Source of the DNA: JAFNAG01 sp041501225
GTDB lineage: Bacteria; Acidobacteriota; UBA6911
Direction of reading: 5' to 3'
DNA: 64,000 nt
Assembly: GCA_041501225.1 (NCBI GenBank)
Contig: JBGQNR010000005.1
Location: forward strand, 1-64,000
Position 1 is the stretch's first letter. Each line of letters starts with the position of its first letter. The translations under genes and the position numbers were made by a program. The notes beneath the pieces are model-generated. The model was not told the origin of the DNA. It made no database searches and saw nothing but the letters and a program-made list of their open reading frames with translations. Positions 1 through 6,880 of the stretch are shown here, in pieces.

Positions 1-160
1 ACCCAAGTTTTTATGCCCGACTTATGTGAAATCCCGGTGGCAAGCCGGTTTTTTGTGCTTTTTCTGGCAATGCCGCAACCCATTCGTCTGTATCTTGGAT
101 CCGCTCAAAACCCATAAGCGTCCGCCGCAAGCAGACAGCGGCTTCCTTCAAGTGGTCGTT

Positions 161-228
161 ATCGGAAATGCCTCGGCAATCTCTTTTTGCTCGTATCCCG
201 TCGATTTCTGCGCCGAGGCATTTCCGAT
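161..228. repeat. 17-bp inverted repeat in otherwise empty 5' region
   Basis: Positions 161-177 (atcggaaatgcctcggc) are the exact reverse complement of 212-228, separated by 34 bases. The rest of 1-346 holds only an unsupported 81-codon reading frame, with no recognisable protein or RNA gene. The repeat could be a hairpin or the ends of a small degraded element. Confidence 0.55.
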
Positions 229-346
229 GAACGCTAACAACTTACCGCCCGCAACGCGAGTTTGTGATTGAATTTACTCTCTAAATCCTTCAATGATAAT
301 GGGTTTGGAGATACACATATAGGCCGCCGAGATTGGAGCGTAGGAA

Positions 347-844
347 ATGCGCGATGATGCGATGTCCTATACACGATGTCGACACAGCATTATTCTTATA
401 GCAACCATTCTTCTATCGGCGTGTGCCGCAACCGATAGTCGCAGTGCTGATCTGAAGAAAATCAGTGCTAGAGAAGCACGAGAATTGCTGAACGAAGGCT
501 TAAGAGCCTGGTGCCCAGGGTGCGATTTGAAGGAAATTGCGATTGAATCCATCAAAATGAAATATGACGCAAATTTCTATTACTATCACGCCACATGGAG
601 CAATCCAACAGGGAGTCCCAATTTGGGCAATTTTGCAGTGAATCCCTGGACAGGAAATGTTTGGGACGGGTGTGTCGCAATCAACTCGCCAGCTCTAAAG
701 GAACTTCAAGACCGCATTCAAAAACGTTTTAGCCTTAGTGAAAAAGATTATTCCCTGCTTCGATCGAGAAAACCGGTTTGGTGCGTCGACAAGAAGCCTT
801 CTGCGTCAGCCCTCGTCGTTTCAGAATTTCGGGAACAATCCTAA
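347..844 (+). CDS. Putative lipoprotein of unknown function
   Basis: The 165-residue product begins with a basic n-region and a hydrophobic stretch ending in the lipobox LLSAC (Cys about residue 26). This suggests a lipoprotein signal cleaved by signal peptidase II and a protein anchored in an envelope membrane. The mature part has a CPGC motif near residue 57 and two further cysteines, so redox or disulfide chemistry is possible, but I recognise no family. The ATG at 347 is favoured because a GGAG lies eight bases upstream; the in-frame ATG at 362 would also keep the signal peptide. The gene stands alone next to an IS66 remnant, so it may belong to the accessory region. Function is not inferred. 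Confidence 0.7.
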   Translation: MRDDAMSYTRCRHSIILIATILLSACAATDSRSADLKKISAREARELLNEGLRAWCPGCDLKEIAIESIKMKYDANFYYYHATWSNPTGSPNLGNFAVNPWTGNVWDGCVAINSPALKELQDRIQKRFSLSEKDYSLLRSRKPVWCVDKKPSASALVVSEFREQS

Positions 845-917
845 GGACATGCGCCCTTGGAGACGAGTTCAAATAGATCGCAGTGAATCGGGGTCGTATA
901 ACGGATTACTGTATGCG

Positions 918-1607
918 GTAAGCGAGGTACACCCAGAGGTGGGCCGACGGACTTTTCCCCACTGCCCCAGTCCTGGACACACTCCGGCGCAGGCACGGTC
1001 TTTGAGTAAAACCAAATGCAAAGCGGGAGACGGAGGGCGTAGCGGATCAGCTCGAGTTGATAGTCGGCGGATTCCAGTTGGCTGGCAGCAATGACTCAAG
1101 CTGAGTGGTCTTCAAGCTGGGAATGCGACCCAGTACGTCGGTCAGATAGTCTTGGGGATTGATGCCGCGCCGGCGGCAACTCAAGATCATGGAGTAAATC
1201 ACCGCACTGCGCCAGCCGGCATCCGGATGCCCTATAAACAACCAGCGTTTTCGACCCACTGCCGTGGGGCGGATGGCATTCTCCACGAGGTTGTTGTCGA
1301 TCTCAAAGCACCCGTCGCGCAGATATCCGGTCAAAGCATCGTACTCATTGAGGAAGTAGTTTGCCGCCTTGCCCATGGTGCTCTTGGGCAGGAGCGCCGG
1401 TTTCAGCTCCTCCGCCTTGGCTTTCATCGCACTCCAGATCTGTGGCGCCTGTTCCAGTCGCCGGGCCTGCCGTTCCGCGGGGAGTAGTCCACGGATTTCA
1501 TCTTCGATCCGATACAGCAACCGGATTTGTGAGATGAACCATACGGCCATAGGGAGGTTTTCACGTACCGCCTTGTACATATACCGGCGGGCATGCGCGA
1601 AGGGCAC
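918..1607 (-). mobile_element. IS66-family insertion sequence remnant
   Basis: The block contains the 3' part of an IS66-type transposase on the minus strand. A GTAAGCG sequence at about 918, typical of IS66 terminal inverted repeats, probably marks one end of the element. The other end is missing: the transposase reading frame is cut at about 1604, where a palindromic repeat begins. No accessory tnpA/tnpB genes remain, so the element cannot transpose by itself. The outer boundary is inferred from the short terminal match only. Confidence 0.6.
1047..1604 (-). pseudogene. tnpC: IS66 transposase, C-terminal fragment
   Basis: The conceptual product matches the C-terminal third of IS66 transposases: an AHARR segment, the EIDNNLVENAIRP block carrying the conserved catalytic-domain Glu, the GRKRWLF stretch, and the C-terminal CRRRGINPQDYL signature ending in LPANW. 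Full-length family members are about 500 residues; only about 185 remain. The N-terminal helix-turn-helix, zinc-binding region and the other acidic residues are absent. The open frame runs on to 1700, but its first codons come from the adjacent palindromic repeat and are not transposase. This is a disrupted gene. Confidence 0.85.
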
Positions 1608-1691
1608 GGGGTCAGGTCTGGAATATTTACTTTTCGGACTGTTGCCTAACTCCGCGGTCCGCAGAAAAGTGAATATTCCAGACCTGACCCC
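1608..1691. repeat. REP-like palindrome with ggggtcaggtctgg arms
   Basis: The arms 1608-1635 and 1664-1691 are complementary over 27 of 28 bases and begin with ggggtcaggtctggaatatt. The following bases to about 1737 repeat shorter gaccccattcc units. Repeats with this gggtcaggtct core resemble REP sequences mobilised by RAYT (IS200-like tyrosine) transposases; no such transposase gene lies in the window. The element sits exactly at the break between the truncated transposase and the truncated tcmP. Confidence 0.7.
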
Positions 1692-1737
1692 ATTCCCCAT
1701 TCCTTGACCCCATTCCTTCCTGACCCCATTCCTTCCC

Positions 1738-2061
1738 GGCTACATCCCAATTTCCTGGCGCAAACGGCTGGACAACTTGCTGGGGACGACGGCATGGTAT
1801 GATGACTTTTACAGAGTGGAGAGGACACCGATGCTGTTCGGCAACGACCAGGAGCACGTCGTGAAGGCCAGCATGGACACAATCGGCCGCTACTTCGTCG
1901 AACGTCTCAAGAAGATCTTCCCAGGCGTGGCAGAGGAACCGGGAGTGCTTCGGAATTCGACCAACAATCCGCTTTACTTGCTGTGTTTTGCGGCCTCCAA
2001 TAAGCGCGGCGCCGAGCCGGCGCTCAGAATCGCGGGATATTTGTTAAAGGATCTGCGCTAA
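1738..2061 (+). pseudogene. tcmP: Three-Cys-motif partner protein TcmP, C-terminal fragment
   Basis: The frame encodes about 107 residues matching the C-terminus of TcmP proteins: SWRKRLD, GTTAWYDDFY, a TIGRYFVERLK segment and the RNSTNNPLYLLCFAA block. Similarity can be read upstream of the first possible start codon (TTG at 1777) back to about 1738, where the palindromic repeat begins, so the gene has lost its 5' part. The stop codon overlaps the ATG of the Gp37/Gp68 gene (TAATG), the usual operon arrangement, since TcmP proteins are named for pairing with these three-Cys radical-SAM-like proteins. Whether the remaining partner functions alone is unknown. Confidence 0.8.
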
Positions 2062-2810
2062 TGGCACAAGGCTCAACCATCGAGTGGACCGAATCCACTT
2101 GGAATCCCGTAACCGGCTGCACAAAGATCAGTCCGGGCTGCAAGCACTGCTACGCGGAGCGCATGGCATTCCGGCTCCAGGCCATGGGGCAGCCGAATTA
2201 TGAGCGTGGATTCAAGGTGTCGCTCCAGGAGCATATGCTGGAGCTGCCGCTCACATGGAGAAAGCCGCAGACCGTCTTCGTGAACTCCATGAGCGATCTC
2301 TTCCACAGCGAGGTCCCCGATGCCTTCATCCGGCGCGTGTTCGATGTCATGGGCCGCGCCTTATGGCACACGTTCCAGGTTCTGACCAAACGCGCCGAAC
2401 GCATGGAAAGTCTCGGCCGCGACCTCGAATGGCCGGACAACGTTTGGGCAGGTATAAGTGTCGAAACCCGGAAATACCTGGATCGAATCGATTATCTGCG
2501 CAGGGTCCCGGCCCGCGTCAGGTTCATCTCCTTCGAACCGCTGCTCGCAAGCCTGGGTGAGATCGATCTCACCGGGATCGATTGGGTGATCGTGGGCGGC
2601 GAATCCGGCCCCGGCGCCCGGCCGATGGAACAAGCCTGGGTGGTGGAAATCAGAGAACAATGCCTCGCCGCCGGCATTCCCTTCTTCTTCAAGCAATGGG
2701 GCGGCACCAACAAAAAGAAAGCCGGCCGTCTCCTCGACGGCCGCACATGGGAAGGTCTGCCGGCCAGGGTGATGGAAGCCGGCAAACTCACGATGCTTGA
2801 GACCGTGTGA
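2061..2810 (+). CDS. Phage Gp37/Gp68 family (DUF5131) three-Cys protein
   Basis: The 249-residue protein opens with the family signature IEWTESTWNPVTGC followed by CKHCYAERMA. These cysteines form the CX6CX2C-type cluster motif that suggests a radical-SAM-like iron-sulfur protein. Further family blocks are FVNSMSDLFH, the VLTKRAERM segment, WAGISVE, FISFEPLL, the VIVGGESGPGARPM block and FFKQWGG. Its biochemical role is unknown; homologues occur in phages and mobile islands with tcmP. The last 11 residues (EAGKLTMLETV) are atypical: they match the end of the DUF433 antitoxins in this window, and the DNA downstream continues as a DUF5615 remnant, so the 3' end was exchanged by recombination. 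The core is intact. Confidence 0.88.
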   Translation: MAQGSTIEWTESTWNPVTGCTKISPGCKHCYAERMAFRLQAMGQPNYERGFKVSLQEHMLELPLTWRKPQTVFVNSMSDLFHSEVPDAFIRRVFDVMGRALWHTFQVLTKRAERMESLGRDLEWPDNVWAGISVETRKYLDRIDYLRRVPARVRFISFEPLLASLGEIDLTGIDWVIVGGESGPGARPMEQAWVVEIREQCLAAGIPFFFKQWGGTNKKKAGRLLDGRTWEGLPARVMEAGKLTMLETV

Positions 2811-2813
2811 GCC

Positions 2814-2891
2814 CTGCGCATCCTCATTGACGGGTGCCTCGATCGGCGGCTATCCCATGCCCTGACCGGCCACTACTCCGCCTTCCGGTGA
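2814..2891 (+). pseudogene. DUF5615 (PIN-like) toxin, N-terminal fragment
   Basis: Directly after the Gp37/Gp68 stop lies CTG CGC ATC CTC ATT GAC, reading LRILIDGCLDRRL and then stopping at 2889-2891. This is the start of a DUF5615 PIN-like nuclease (normally MRILIDECL, about 110 residues), with the initiator changed to CTG, the acidic residue after Asp lost, and the rest missing. It is one of three truncated starts of this gene in the island. Confidence 0.7.
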
Positions 2892-3002
2892 GACTCGCGA
2901 GAGGCGCCCGCACCACGCTGCCGTTGAAATTGCCGCCCGATGCTCACACCTGCGTGGTATCCTAGCCCGAGCCAGCAGATGTTTTTAATGGAAGGAGTCC
3001 GT

Positions 3003-3197
3003 ATGCTTACCAAAACTAGGAGGGACGTTCGAATTCCACGTGCTGAGTGGGACCGTCTCAAGAAGAATCCCTCCTTTAGGGATCTGGTTGAGCTTCTTGA
3101 AGATCGGGACGACCTGCAGGCCGCCAAAAAGGTCCGTGGGAAGAGCTTGACTTTGACCCAGTACCTGGAAAAACGTGGCATACGAGATCCTCGTTAA
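3003..3197 (+). CDS. Antitoxin of a RelE/ParE-type module, copy 1
   Basis: A 64-residue charged protein beginning MLTKTRRDVRIPRAEW. GGAAGGAG lies five bases before the ATG, which decides the start. It overlaps the downstream toxin gene by 23 bases, as is usual for translationally coupled toxin-antitoxin pairs. I infer an antitoxin role from size, order and overlap; no named DNA-binding domain is obvious, though the N-terminal RIPRAEWDRL segment could form a strand-helix. A near-identical copy lies at 6293-6487, where the toxin is truncated. Confidence 0.75.
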   Translation: MLTKTRRDVRIPRAEWDRLKKNPSFRDLVELLEDRDDLQAAKKVRGKSLTLTQYLEKRGIRDPR

Positions 3198-3441
3198 ACC
3201 ATCCGCTCAACGAGACCTCGATTCACTTCCGGAACGGGAAGTAGCGAGGATAGCTCTCCGTCTTGCCCTTTTGGCTGATGATCCGCGCCCCTTTGGCGTG
3301 CAGAAGCTCAGCGGTATTGATGGATATCGCATCCGGATCGGAAACTACAGAATGCTCTACGATGTCAGTGATAAGCAGCACCTCGTGTCGATTTATCGAA
3401 TTAAGCATCGCCGTGAGGCATACCGGCGAGGCCGCCATTAA
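3175..3441 (+). CDS. RelE/ParE family toxin
   Basis: The 88-residue product has the compact RelE/ParE fold signature: an N-terminal strand (YEILVKPSAQRDLDSLP), two helices, then the conserved core VQKLSGIDGYRIRIGNYR, MLYDV and the C-terminal VSIYRIKHRREAYR. RelE-type members cleave mRNA on the ribosome and ParE-type members poison gyrase; the basic C-terminal KHRREAYR fits the RelE group better. It starts with GTG inside the antitoxin gene. This is one of only two toxins in the island that look complete; the second copy at 6465 is cut after about 30 codons. Confidence 0.88.
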   Translation: MAYEILVKPSAQRDLDSLPEREVARIALRLALLADDPRPFGVQKLSGIDGYRIRIGNYRMLYDVSDKQHLVSIYRIKHRREAYRRGRH

Positions 3442-3531
3442 CCTGCAACATCGATGCGACCACAGCGCTGATGGTCCGCACAAGATCTGAATATTGGCAT
3501 CCAGCTATGAGAGAAGGATGAGGTGTTGGCC

Positions 3532-3750
3532 ATGACAAAGTTACTGGCGCAGGCATTCGAGAAGGCGGCCGAGCTTCCTGAGGATTTGCAAGATCAGCTT
3601 GCCAGAGAATTGCTTGAGGAAATCGAGTGGGAATCTCGCTGGGATGCCACTCTGGCAGGTTCGCAGGAGAAACTGGAGCGATTGGCGGAGCGGGCCGCTG
3701 AAGAATATCGCATTGGCAAGACTGAGAAAAAGGGGTTCGACGCGCTTTGA
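3532..3750 (+). CDS. Small acidic antitoxin-like protein, copy 1
   Basis: A 72-residue, helix-rich acidic protein (MTKLLAQAFEKAAELPED...). The ATG at 3532 is chosen because a GAGAAGGATGAGG stretch lies upstream; GTG 3523 and TTG 3526 are alternatives. Proteins of this type are commonly found directly before RelE-like or mRNA-interferase toxins, and here its stop codon overlaps a truncated toxin start, so an antitoxin role is inferred. A copy with a few substitutions is at 6049-6267. Its partner toxin is broken in both places. Confidence 0.65.
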   Translation: MTKLLAQAFEKAAELPEDLQDQLARELLEEIEWESRWDATLAGSQEKLERLAERAAEEYRIGKTEKKGFDAL

Positions 3751-3881
3751 TATTCCATCTCACTGCGGATTTCATTTCTTGCTTTCGAAAACTTCCAATC
3801 CGAATCCAGCGCCTGGCGCGCTTTCCTGGGGCATCGTGGGCTTCTTCACTTGAGCGCCGTCTGCTATATTGCCCTACATGA
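3747..3881 (+). pseudogene. RelE-like toxin, N-terminal fragment
   Basis: Starting with TTG at 3747, overlapping the stop of the preceding antitoxin-like gene, the frame reads an FHLTADFISCFRKLP start and then IRIQRLARF. This matches the first helix of toxins that pair with such antitoxins. After about 27 codons the similarity stops and the frame ends at 3881 inside the next gene. In the second module copy only about five codons of the same toxin remain (about 6264-6281). Confidence 0.55.
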
Positions 3882-4099
3882 AGCTTGACGAACTGAAAGC
3901 GATTGTCCACTCCAACCCCGAAATCATGGGAGGCACGCCCGTTTTTGCAGGCACGCGCGTCCCGCTACAGAACCTCATTGATTATTTGGAGGGCGGCGAA
4001 TCCATCGAAGATTTTCTCGATGCCTTCCCGACAGTCAGACGAGAACAGGTCATCGCCGTGATCGAAGCCGGCAAACTCACGATGCTTAAAACCGTCTGA
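3878..4099 (+). CDS. DUF433 family antitoxin, copy 1
   Basis: A 73-residue DUF433 protein with the family core GTPVFAGTRVPLQNL, the GESIEDFLDAFP segment and a C-terminal winged-helix-like tail. DUF433 proteins (VapB45-like) are antitoxins of DUF5615 PIN-domain nucleases and usually precede them. The ATG at 3878 begins MKLDEL. Downstream, the cognate toxin is only a short fragment, so this copy is an orphan. It is nearly identical to 5754-5975, including about 50 bases of upstream DNA, which shows duplication of the module. Confidence 0.85.
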   Translation: MKLDELKAIVHSNPEIMGGTPVFAGTRVPLQNLIDYLEGGESIEDFLDAFPTVRREQVIAVIEAGKLTMLKTV

Positions 4100-4102
4100 G
4101 TT

Positions 4103-4198
4103 ATGCGCATCCTTATTGACGAGTGCCTTAACAAGTACGGATGTCCGAGGAATTGGTGGGACCGGAGCCAGTGGAGTTTACCCGGACTCAGTCGGTGA
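4103..4198 (+). pseudogene. DUF5615 PIN-like toxin, N-terminal fragment
   Basis: Three bases after the DUF433 stop, the frame begins MRILIDECLNKYG, the start of a DUF5615 toxin with its first conserved Asp and Glu. It then runs into unrelated sequence (CPRNWWDRSQW...) and stops at 4196-4198. About 100 residues of the toxin are missing. Confidence 0.75.
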
Positions 4199-4270
4199 AT
4201 TGCCATCGGCTGCTTCATTCGGAAGACCGCCGCGAGCAATTCCTTGAGGGTAGATAAAAGAGGTTGCAAT

Positions 4271-4585
4271 ATGGTCCGTGTACCGACACATCGAGAGCCA
4301 ACTCACCCAGGCGAAATGCTGGTCGAGGAGTTCCTCAAGCCCATGGGCCTGACCCAGCGCGAGCTCGCCGATGGGATCCTGGTGCCCTACCAGAGGGTCA
4401 ACGAGTTGGCGAGAAGACGGCGGGGAATCACGCCGAGCACTGCCCTGCGCCTCGCCAGGTATTTCGGCATGTCGCCTGACTTCTGGCTGAACCTGCAGCT
4501 TCGGTGGGATCTCTATCATGCCCGGGCGAAAGAAACCGAGGAACTGCGCAAGATCAAGCGGGTCAAGTCGAGAAGCGCAGCCTGA
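4271..4585 (+). CDS. higA: HigA-family (XRE/VapI) antitoxin, orphan
   Basis: The 104-residue protein starts with the HigA-type N-terminus THPGEMLVEEFLKPMGL, then a helix-turn-helix (TQRELADGI, PYQRVNELARRRRGI) and the MSPDFWLNLQLRWDL segment characteristic of HigA antitoxins. Such proteins bind a HigB RNase toxin and repress their own operon. HigB genes normally lie upstream; here the upstream bases hold only the DUF5615 fragment, so the toxin is missing. The start at 4271 keeps the typical N-terminus; the ORF could extend to 4244. Confidence 0.88.
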   Translation: MVRVPTHREPTHPGEMLVEEFLKPMGLTQRELADGILVPYQRVNELARRRRGITPSTALRLARYFGMSPDFWLNLQLRWDLYHARAKETEELRKIKRVKSRSAA

Positions 4586-4614
4586 CATTTGATCTTGAGC
4601 ACCTGGCGCTGACG

Positions 4615-4991
4615 TTATGTCTCGCCCGCGTTCAGGTCGTCGGGGAGATGAGGCCGCACTCGTACTCGCCCGGGCTCCACCGTGACGAGCGCGCCTTTCA
4701 GGAGATCATCCCCGTAATGTCCGAGGGCCCGTTGGCACATGAGAGCCTGCTTCCGAACGGGGATGTCGACGAGCCGGACAATACCGGCATGTTTGGGCCC
4801 CAAGGCGACGGCAAGCTCGCCGAAATCCTTATCCAGTGTGATCAGCATGCAAGAATCCCGTCGAGCGCCTCGAGGATCTCCTCGTCGCCTGGATCCGCGG
4901 ACCGGTCTCCTGCCCATGCCACCTCATGCCCGGCGGCCACGAGCTCGTCCCGCGTGCGTGGCGAGACGCATGTGTCGAGAAGTATCTTTAT
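4615..4991 (-). pseudogene. DUF5615 PIN-like toxin with lost start and frameshift
   Basis: On the minus strand the sequence reads KILLDTCVSPRTRDEL, then AAGHEVAWAGDRSADP, then (in another frame after about 4855) MLITLDKDFGELAV, HAGIVRLVDIP and the C-terminus. Together these make a full-length DUF5615 PIN-like nuclease with the conserved Asp and the LDKDFGEL motif. Two lesions are visible. The expected ATG at 4991 is ATA, and a single-base shift lies near 4850-4862, producing a premature stop. The gene directly follows its DUF433 antitoxin. A shortened protein from an internal ATG would lack the first catalytic Asp. Confidence 0.75.
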
Positions 4992-5239
4992 GCTGGTCCA
5001 TCGACCAGCGCCGGCTCAACACGTTCTTGTCCTACGATCCGTCGCGCACAGACAAGACAGGCCTGGATATCTTCCTTCTCGAGGAAGGGATAGAACTCGA
5101 CGATTTCCCCTGGCGTATCACCGGCTGCGAGCATCCCAAGGATATGCTCGACAGCGATGCGTCTGCCACGAATAATTGGCTTGCCGCCGAAGATGGCGGG
5201 ATTGATCGTTATGCGATCCAGCAGTTTCTGTTCGTCCAT
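4988..5239 (-). CDS. DUF433 family antitoxin
   Basis: An 83-residue DUF433 protein (MDEQKLLDRI start) with the family blocks NPAIFGGKPIIRGRRI, a GMLAAGDTPGEIV segment and a YPFLEKEDIQACL helix. It is diverged from the two plus-strand DUF433 copies, so it is an independent acquisition. Its stop TAA overlaps the position where the DUF5615 toxin start should be. An ancestral ATGA overlap would become ATAA by one G-to-A change, which keeps the antitoxin stop and removes the toxin start. The longer reading frame to 5521 is upstream noise. Confidence 0.85.
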   Translation of the reverse strand: MDEQKLLDRITINPAIFGGKPIIRGRRIAVEHILGMLAAGDTPGEIVEFYPFLEKEDIQACLVCARRIVGQERVEPALVDGPA

Positions 5240-5432
5240 CGAAGGGCTCCTGGCGAATTGCGCCGAATTCCATATGCTGCAGGATACCGCAAGGCCGATG
5301 AAATTGCACCTCGGAGCGCATAATCCGGATGGCGCCTGACGGACGGCGCCCGCGCCTGCGCACGGTGTGGCAAATGGATCAGGGCCATATTGCGCCGCAC
5401 CTGATTGCAGGTTATCCTTTGGGGACAGAGAT

Positions 5433-5663
5433 ATGATTAAAGAACACGATTGCGTGATCTTAACCCAGGATCTTGCGGACGAGGGCCTGGTGGCCGGCGA
5501 CATTGGAACCGTCGTCCACATTCATCAGTCGGGCGCTGGCTATGAAGTAGAGTTCATGACCCTGGCCGGAGAAACCCTCGCAGTGACAAACTTGCTGCCA
5601 TCGCAGCTTCGCCCAATTGCCTGCCGTGATATAGTCCACGTCCGCGAGCTGACCCCAGCCTGA
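5433..5663 (+). CDS. DUF4926 domain protein
   Basis: The 76-residue product matches DUF4926: IKEHDCVILTQDL, then a GLVAGDIGTVVHIH segment, YEVEF and a GETLAV strand. The fold is a small SH3-like barrel. The family is usually encoded after a DUF6883 gene in toxin-antitoxin-like or polymorphic-toxin settings; no DUF6883 gene is visible upstream here. The start at 5433 is preceded by GGGGACAGAGAT. Function is unknown; it is probably another orphan component of the island. Confidence 0.75.
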   Translation: MIKEHDCVILTQDLADEGLVAGDIGTVVHIHQSGAGYEVEFMTLAGETLAVTNLLPSQLRPIACRDIVHVRELTPA

Positions 5664-5753
5664 AGAAATAGGAGACAGAAACACTCGACGCCATCTGTCG
5701 CTTTCGGGGGCATCATCGGCTTCTTAAACCGAGCGCCGTCTGCTATGCGGCAC

Positions 5754-5975
5754 ATGAAGCTTGACGAACTGAAAGGGATTGTCCATTCCGACCCCGAAAT
5801 CATGGGGGGCACGCCCGTTTTTGTGGGCACACGCGTCCCGCTGCAGAACCTCATTGATTATTTGGAGGGCGGCGAATCCATCGAAGATTTTCTCGATGCC
5901 TTCCCGACAGTCAAACGCGAGCAAGTCATCGCCGTGATCGAAGCCGGCAAACTCACGATGCTTAAAACCGTCTGA
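5754..5975 (+). CDS. DUF433 family antitoxin, copy 2
   Basis: This 73-residue protein differs from the copy at 3878-4099 by only a few residues (for example KGIVHSDP for KAIVHSNP). The upstream 50 bases also match that copy. The toxin start follows at 5979 (MRIL) but is cut after four codons and joined to unrelated DNA, a different breakpoint from copy 1. The start MKLDEL is taken by analogy; an ATG at 5745 is also in frame. Its function is as for copy 1, again without a toxin. Confidence 0.83.
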   Translation: MKLDELKGIVHSDPEIMGGTPVFVGTRVPLQNLIDYLEGGESIEDFLDAFPTVKREQVIAVIEAGKLTMLKTV

Positions 5976-6048
5976 GTTATGCGCATCCTTGAAGCACGTT
6001 GACGGCACTTGCCGGTGCCAGTACGCTTTCCGCAGTGAGGTGTGGGCC

Positions 6049-6267
6049 ATGACAAAGTTACTGGCGCGGGCATTCGAGAAGGCGGCCGAGCTTCATGAGG
6101 ATTTGCAGGATCAGCTTGCCAGAGAATTGCTTGAGGAAATCGAGTGGGAATCTCGCTGGGATGCCACTCTGGCAGGTTCACAGGAAAAACTGGAGCGGTT
6201 GGCGGAGCGTGCCGTTGAGGAATATCGCATGGGCAAGACTGAGAAAAAGGGGTTCGACGAGCTTTGA
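6049..6267 (+). CDS. Small acidic antitoxin-like protein, copy 2
   Basis: A 72-residue protein nearly identical to 3532-3750 (changes include P to H near residue 17 and A to V near residue 57). The cognate toxin that should start in its stop codon keeps only about five codons (ISHLT) before the sequence switches to the leader of the next antitoxin at about 6283. Like copy 1 it is therefore an orphan. Confidence 0.65.
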   Translation: MTKLLARAFEKAAELHEDLQDQLARELLEEIEWESRWDATLAGSQEKLERLAERAVEEYRMGKTEKKGFDEL

Positions 6268-6292
6268 TATCCCATCTCACTAAGGAGTCCGC

Positions 6293-6487
6293 ATGCTAAC
6301 CAAAACCAGGACGGACGTTCGAATTCCACGTGCTGAGTGGAACCGTCTCAAGAAGAATCCCTCCTTCAGGGATCTGGTCGAACTCCTTGAAGATCGGGAC
6401 GACCTGCAGTCCGCCAAAAAGGTTCGTGGGAAGAGTTTGACTTTGACCCAGTACCTGGAAAAACGTGGCATACGAGATCGTCGTTAA
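6293..6487 (+). CDS. Antitoxin of a RelE/ParE-type module, copy 2
   Basis: A 64-residue near-identical duplicate of 3003-3197, with the same AAGGAGTCCG ribosome-binding site. The sequence upstream of AAGGAG is unrelated to copy 1, which places the recombination junction at about 6283. The partner toxin that starts within its 3' end is truncated, so this copy no longer has a local toxin to neutralise but could still bind the toxin of copy 1. Confidence 0.73.
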   Translation: MLTKTRTDVRIPRAEWNRLKKNPSFRDLVELLEDRDDLQSAKKVRGKSLTLTQYLEKRGIRDRR

Positions 6488-6555
6488 ACCATCTGCTCAA
6501 CGAGACCTCGATTCACTTCCGGAACGGGAAGTAGCGAGGATAGCTCTCCGTCTTG
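6465..6555 (+). pseudogene. RelE/ParE toxin, N-terminal fragment (copy 2)
   Basis: The frame starts with GTG and encodes MAYEIVVKPSAQRDL through RIALRLA, the same first 30 residues as the toxin at 3175. It then breaks at about 6556 where the 3' end of the minus-strand higA gene begins. The RelE core and active region are lost. The open frame runs to 6653 only by passing antisense through higA. Confidence 0.8.
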
Positions 6556-6561
6556 CATGGA

Positions 6562-6870
6562 CTAGGCAGCCGTGCGGGGCAAGACCTCGCGCTCGATCCG
6601 CTCCTTCAGGGAATCCTCAGCCATTTCGAGGTCATACCGTGCTTGGAGATTAATCCACATTTGCGCGGAGGTTCCAAAGTACCTTGCCAGCCGCAACGCG
6701 GTATCCGCAGTGATGCCCCGCTGGCCTTTGATAATGGCTCCAATGCGGTTCGCGGGCACCCGCAGCGACAGGGCCAAGGCGTTCACGGTCAGTCCAGCCT
6801 CAGTCAGAATTTCGTGTAACACCTGCCCCGGATGAATCGGCGCCAGCCGCTTGGTTTTCCTGCCCGCCAT
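6562..6870 (-). CDS. higA: HigA-family antitoxin
   Basis: The 102-residue protein begins MAGRKTKRLAPIHPGQ, has a helix-turn-helix (LTVNALALSLRV, NRIGAIIKGQRGI) and the FGTSAQMWINLQARYDL block typical of HigA. It should bind HigB and autoregulate the pair. AGGAG lies seven bases before the ATG at 6870; the longer frame to 6993 overlaps higB and is not used. It follows higB by ten bases, the usual toxin-first order of higBA operons. This is the most complete toxin-antitoxin pair in the island apart from 3003-3441. Confidence 0.92.
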   Translation of the reverse strand: MAGRKTKRLAPIHPGQVLHEILTEAGLTVNALALSLRVPANRIGAIIKGQRGITADTALRLARYFGTSAQMWINLQARYDLEMAEDSLKERIEREVLPRTAA

Positions 6871-6880
6871 AATTTTTCTC

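Noticed and set aside
26..271. 81-codon open frame at the left edge
   Set aside because: It crosses an inverted repeat, has no ribosome-binding site and resembles no protein family.
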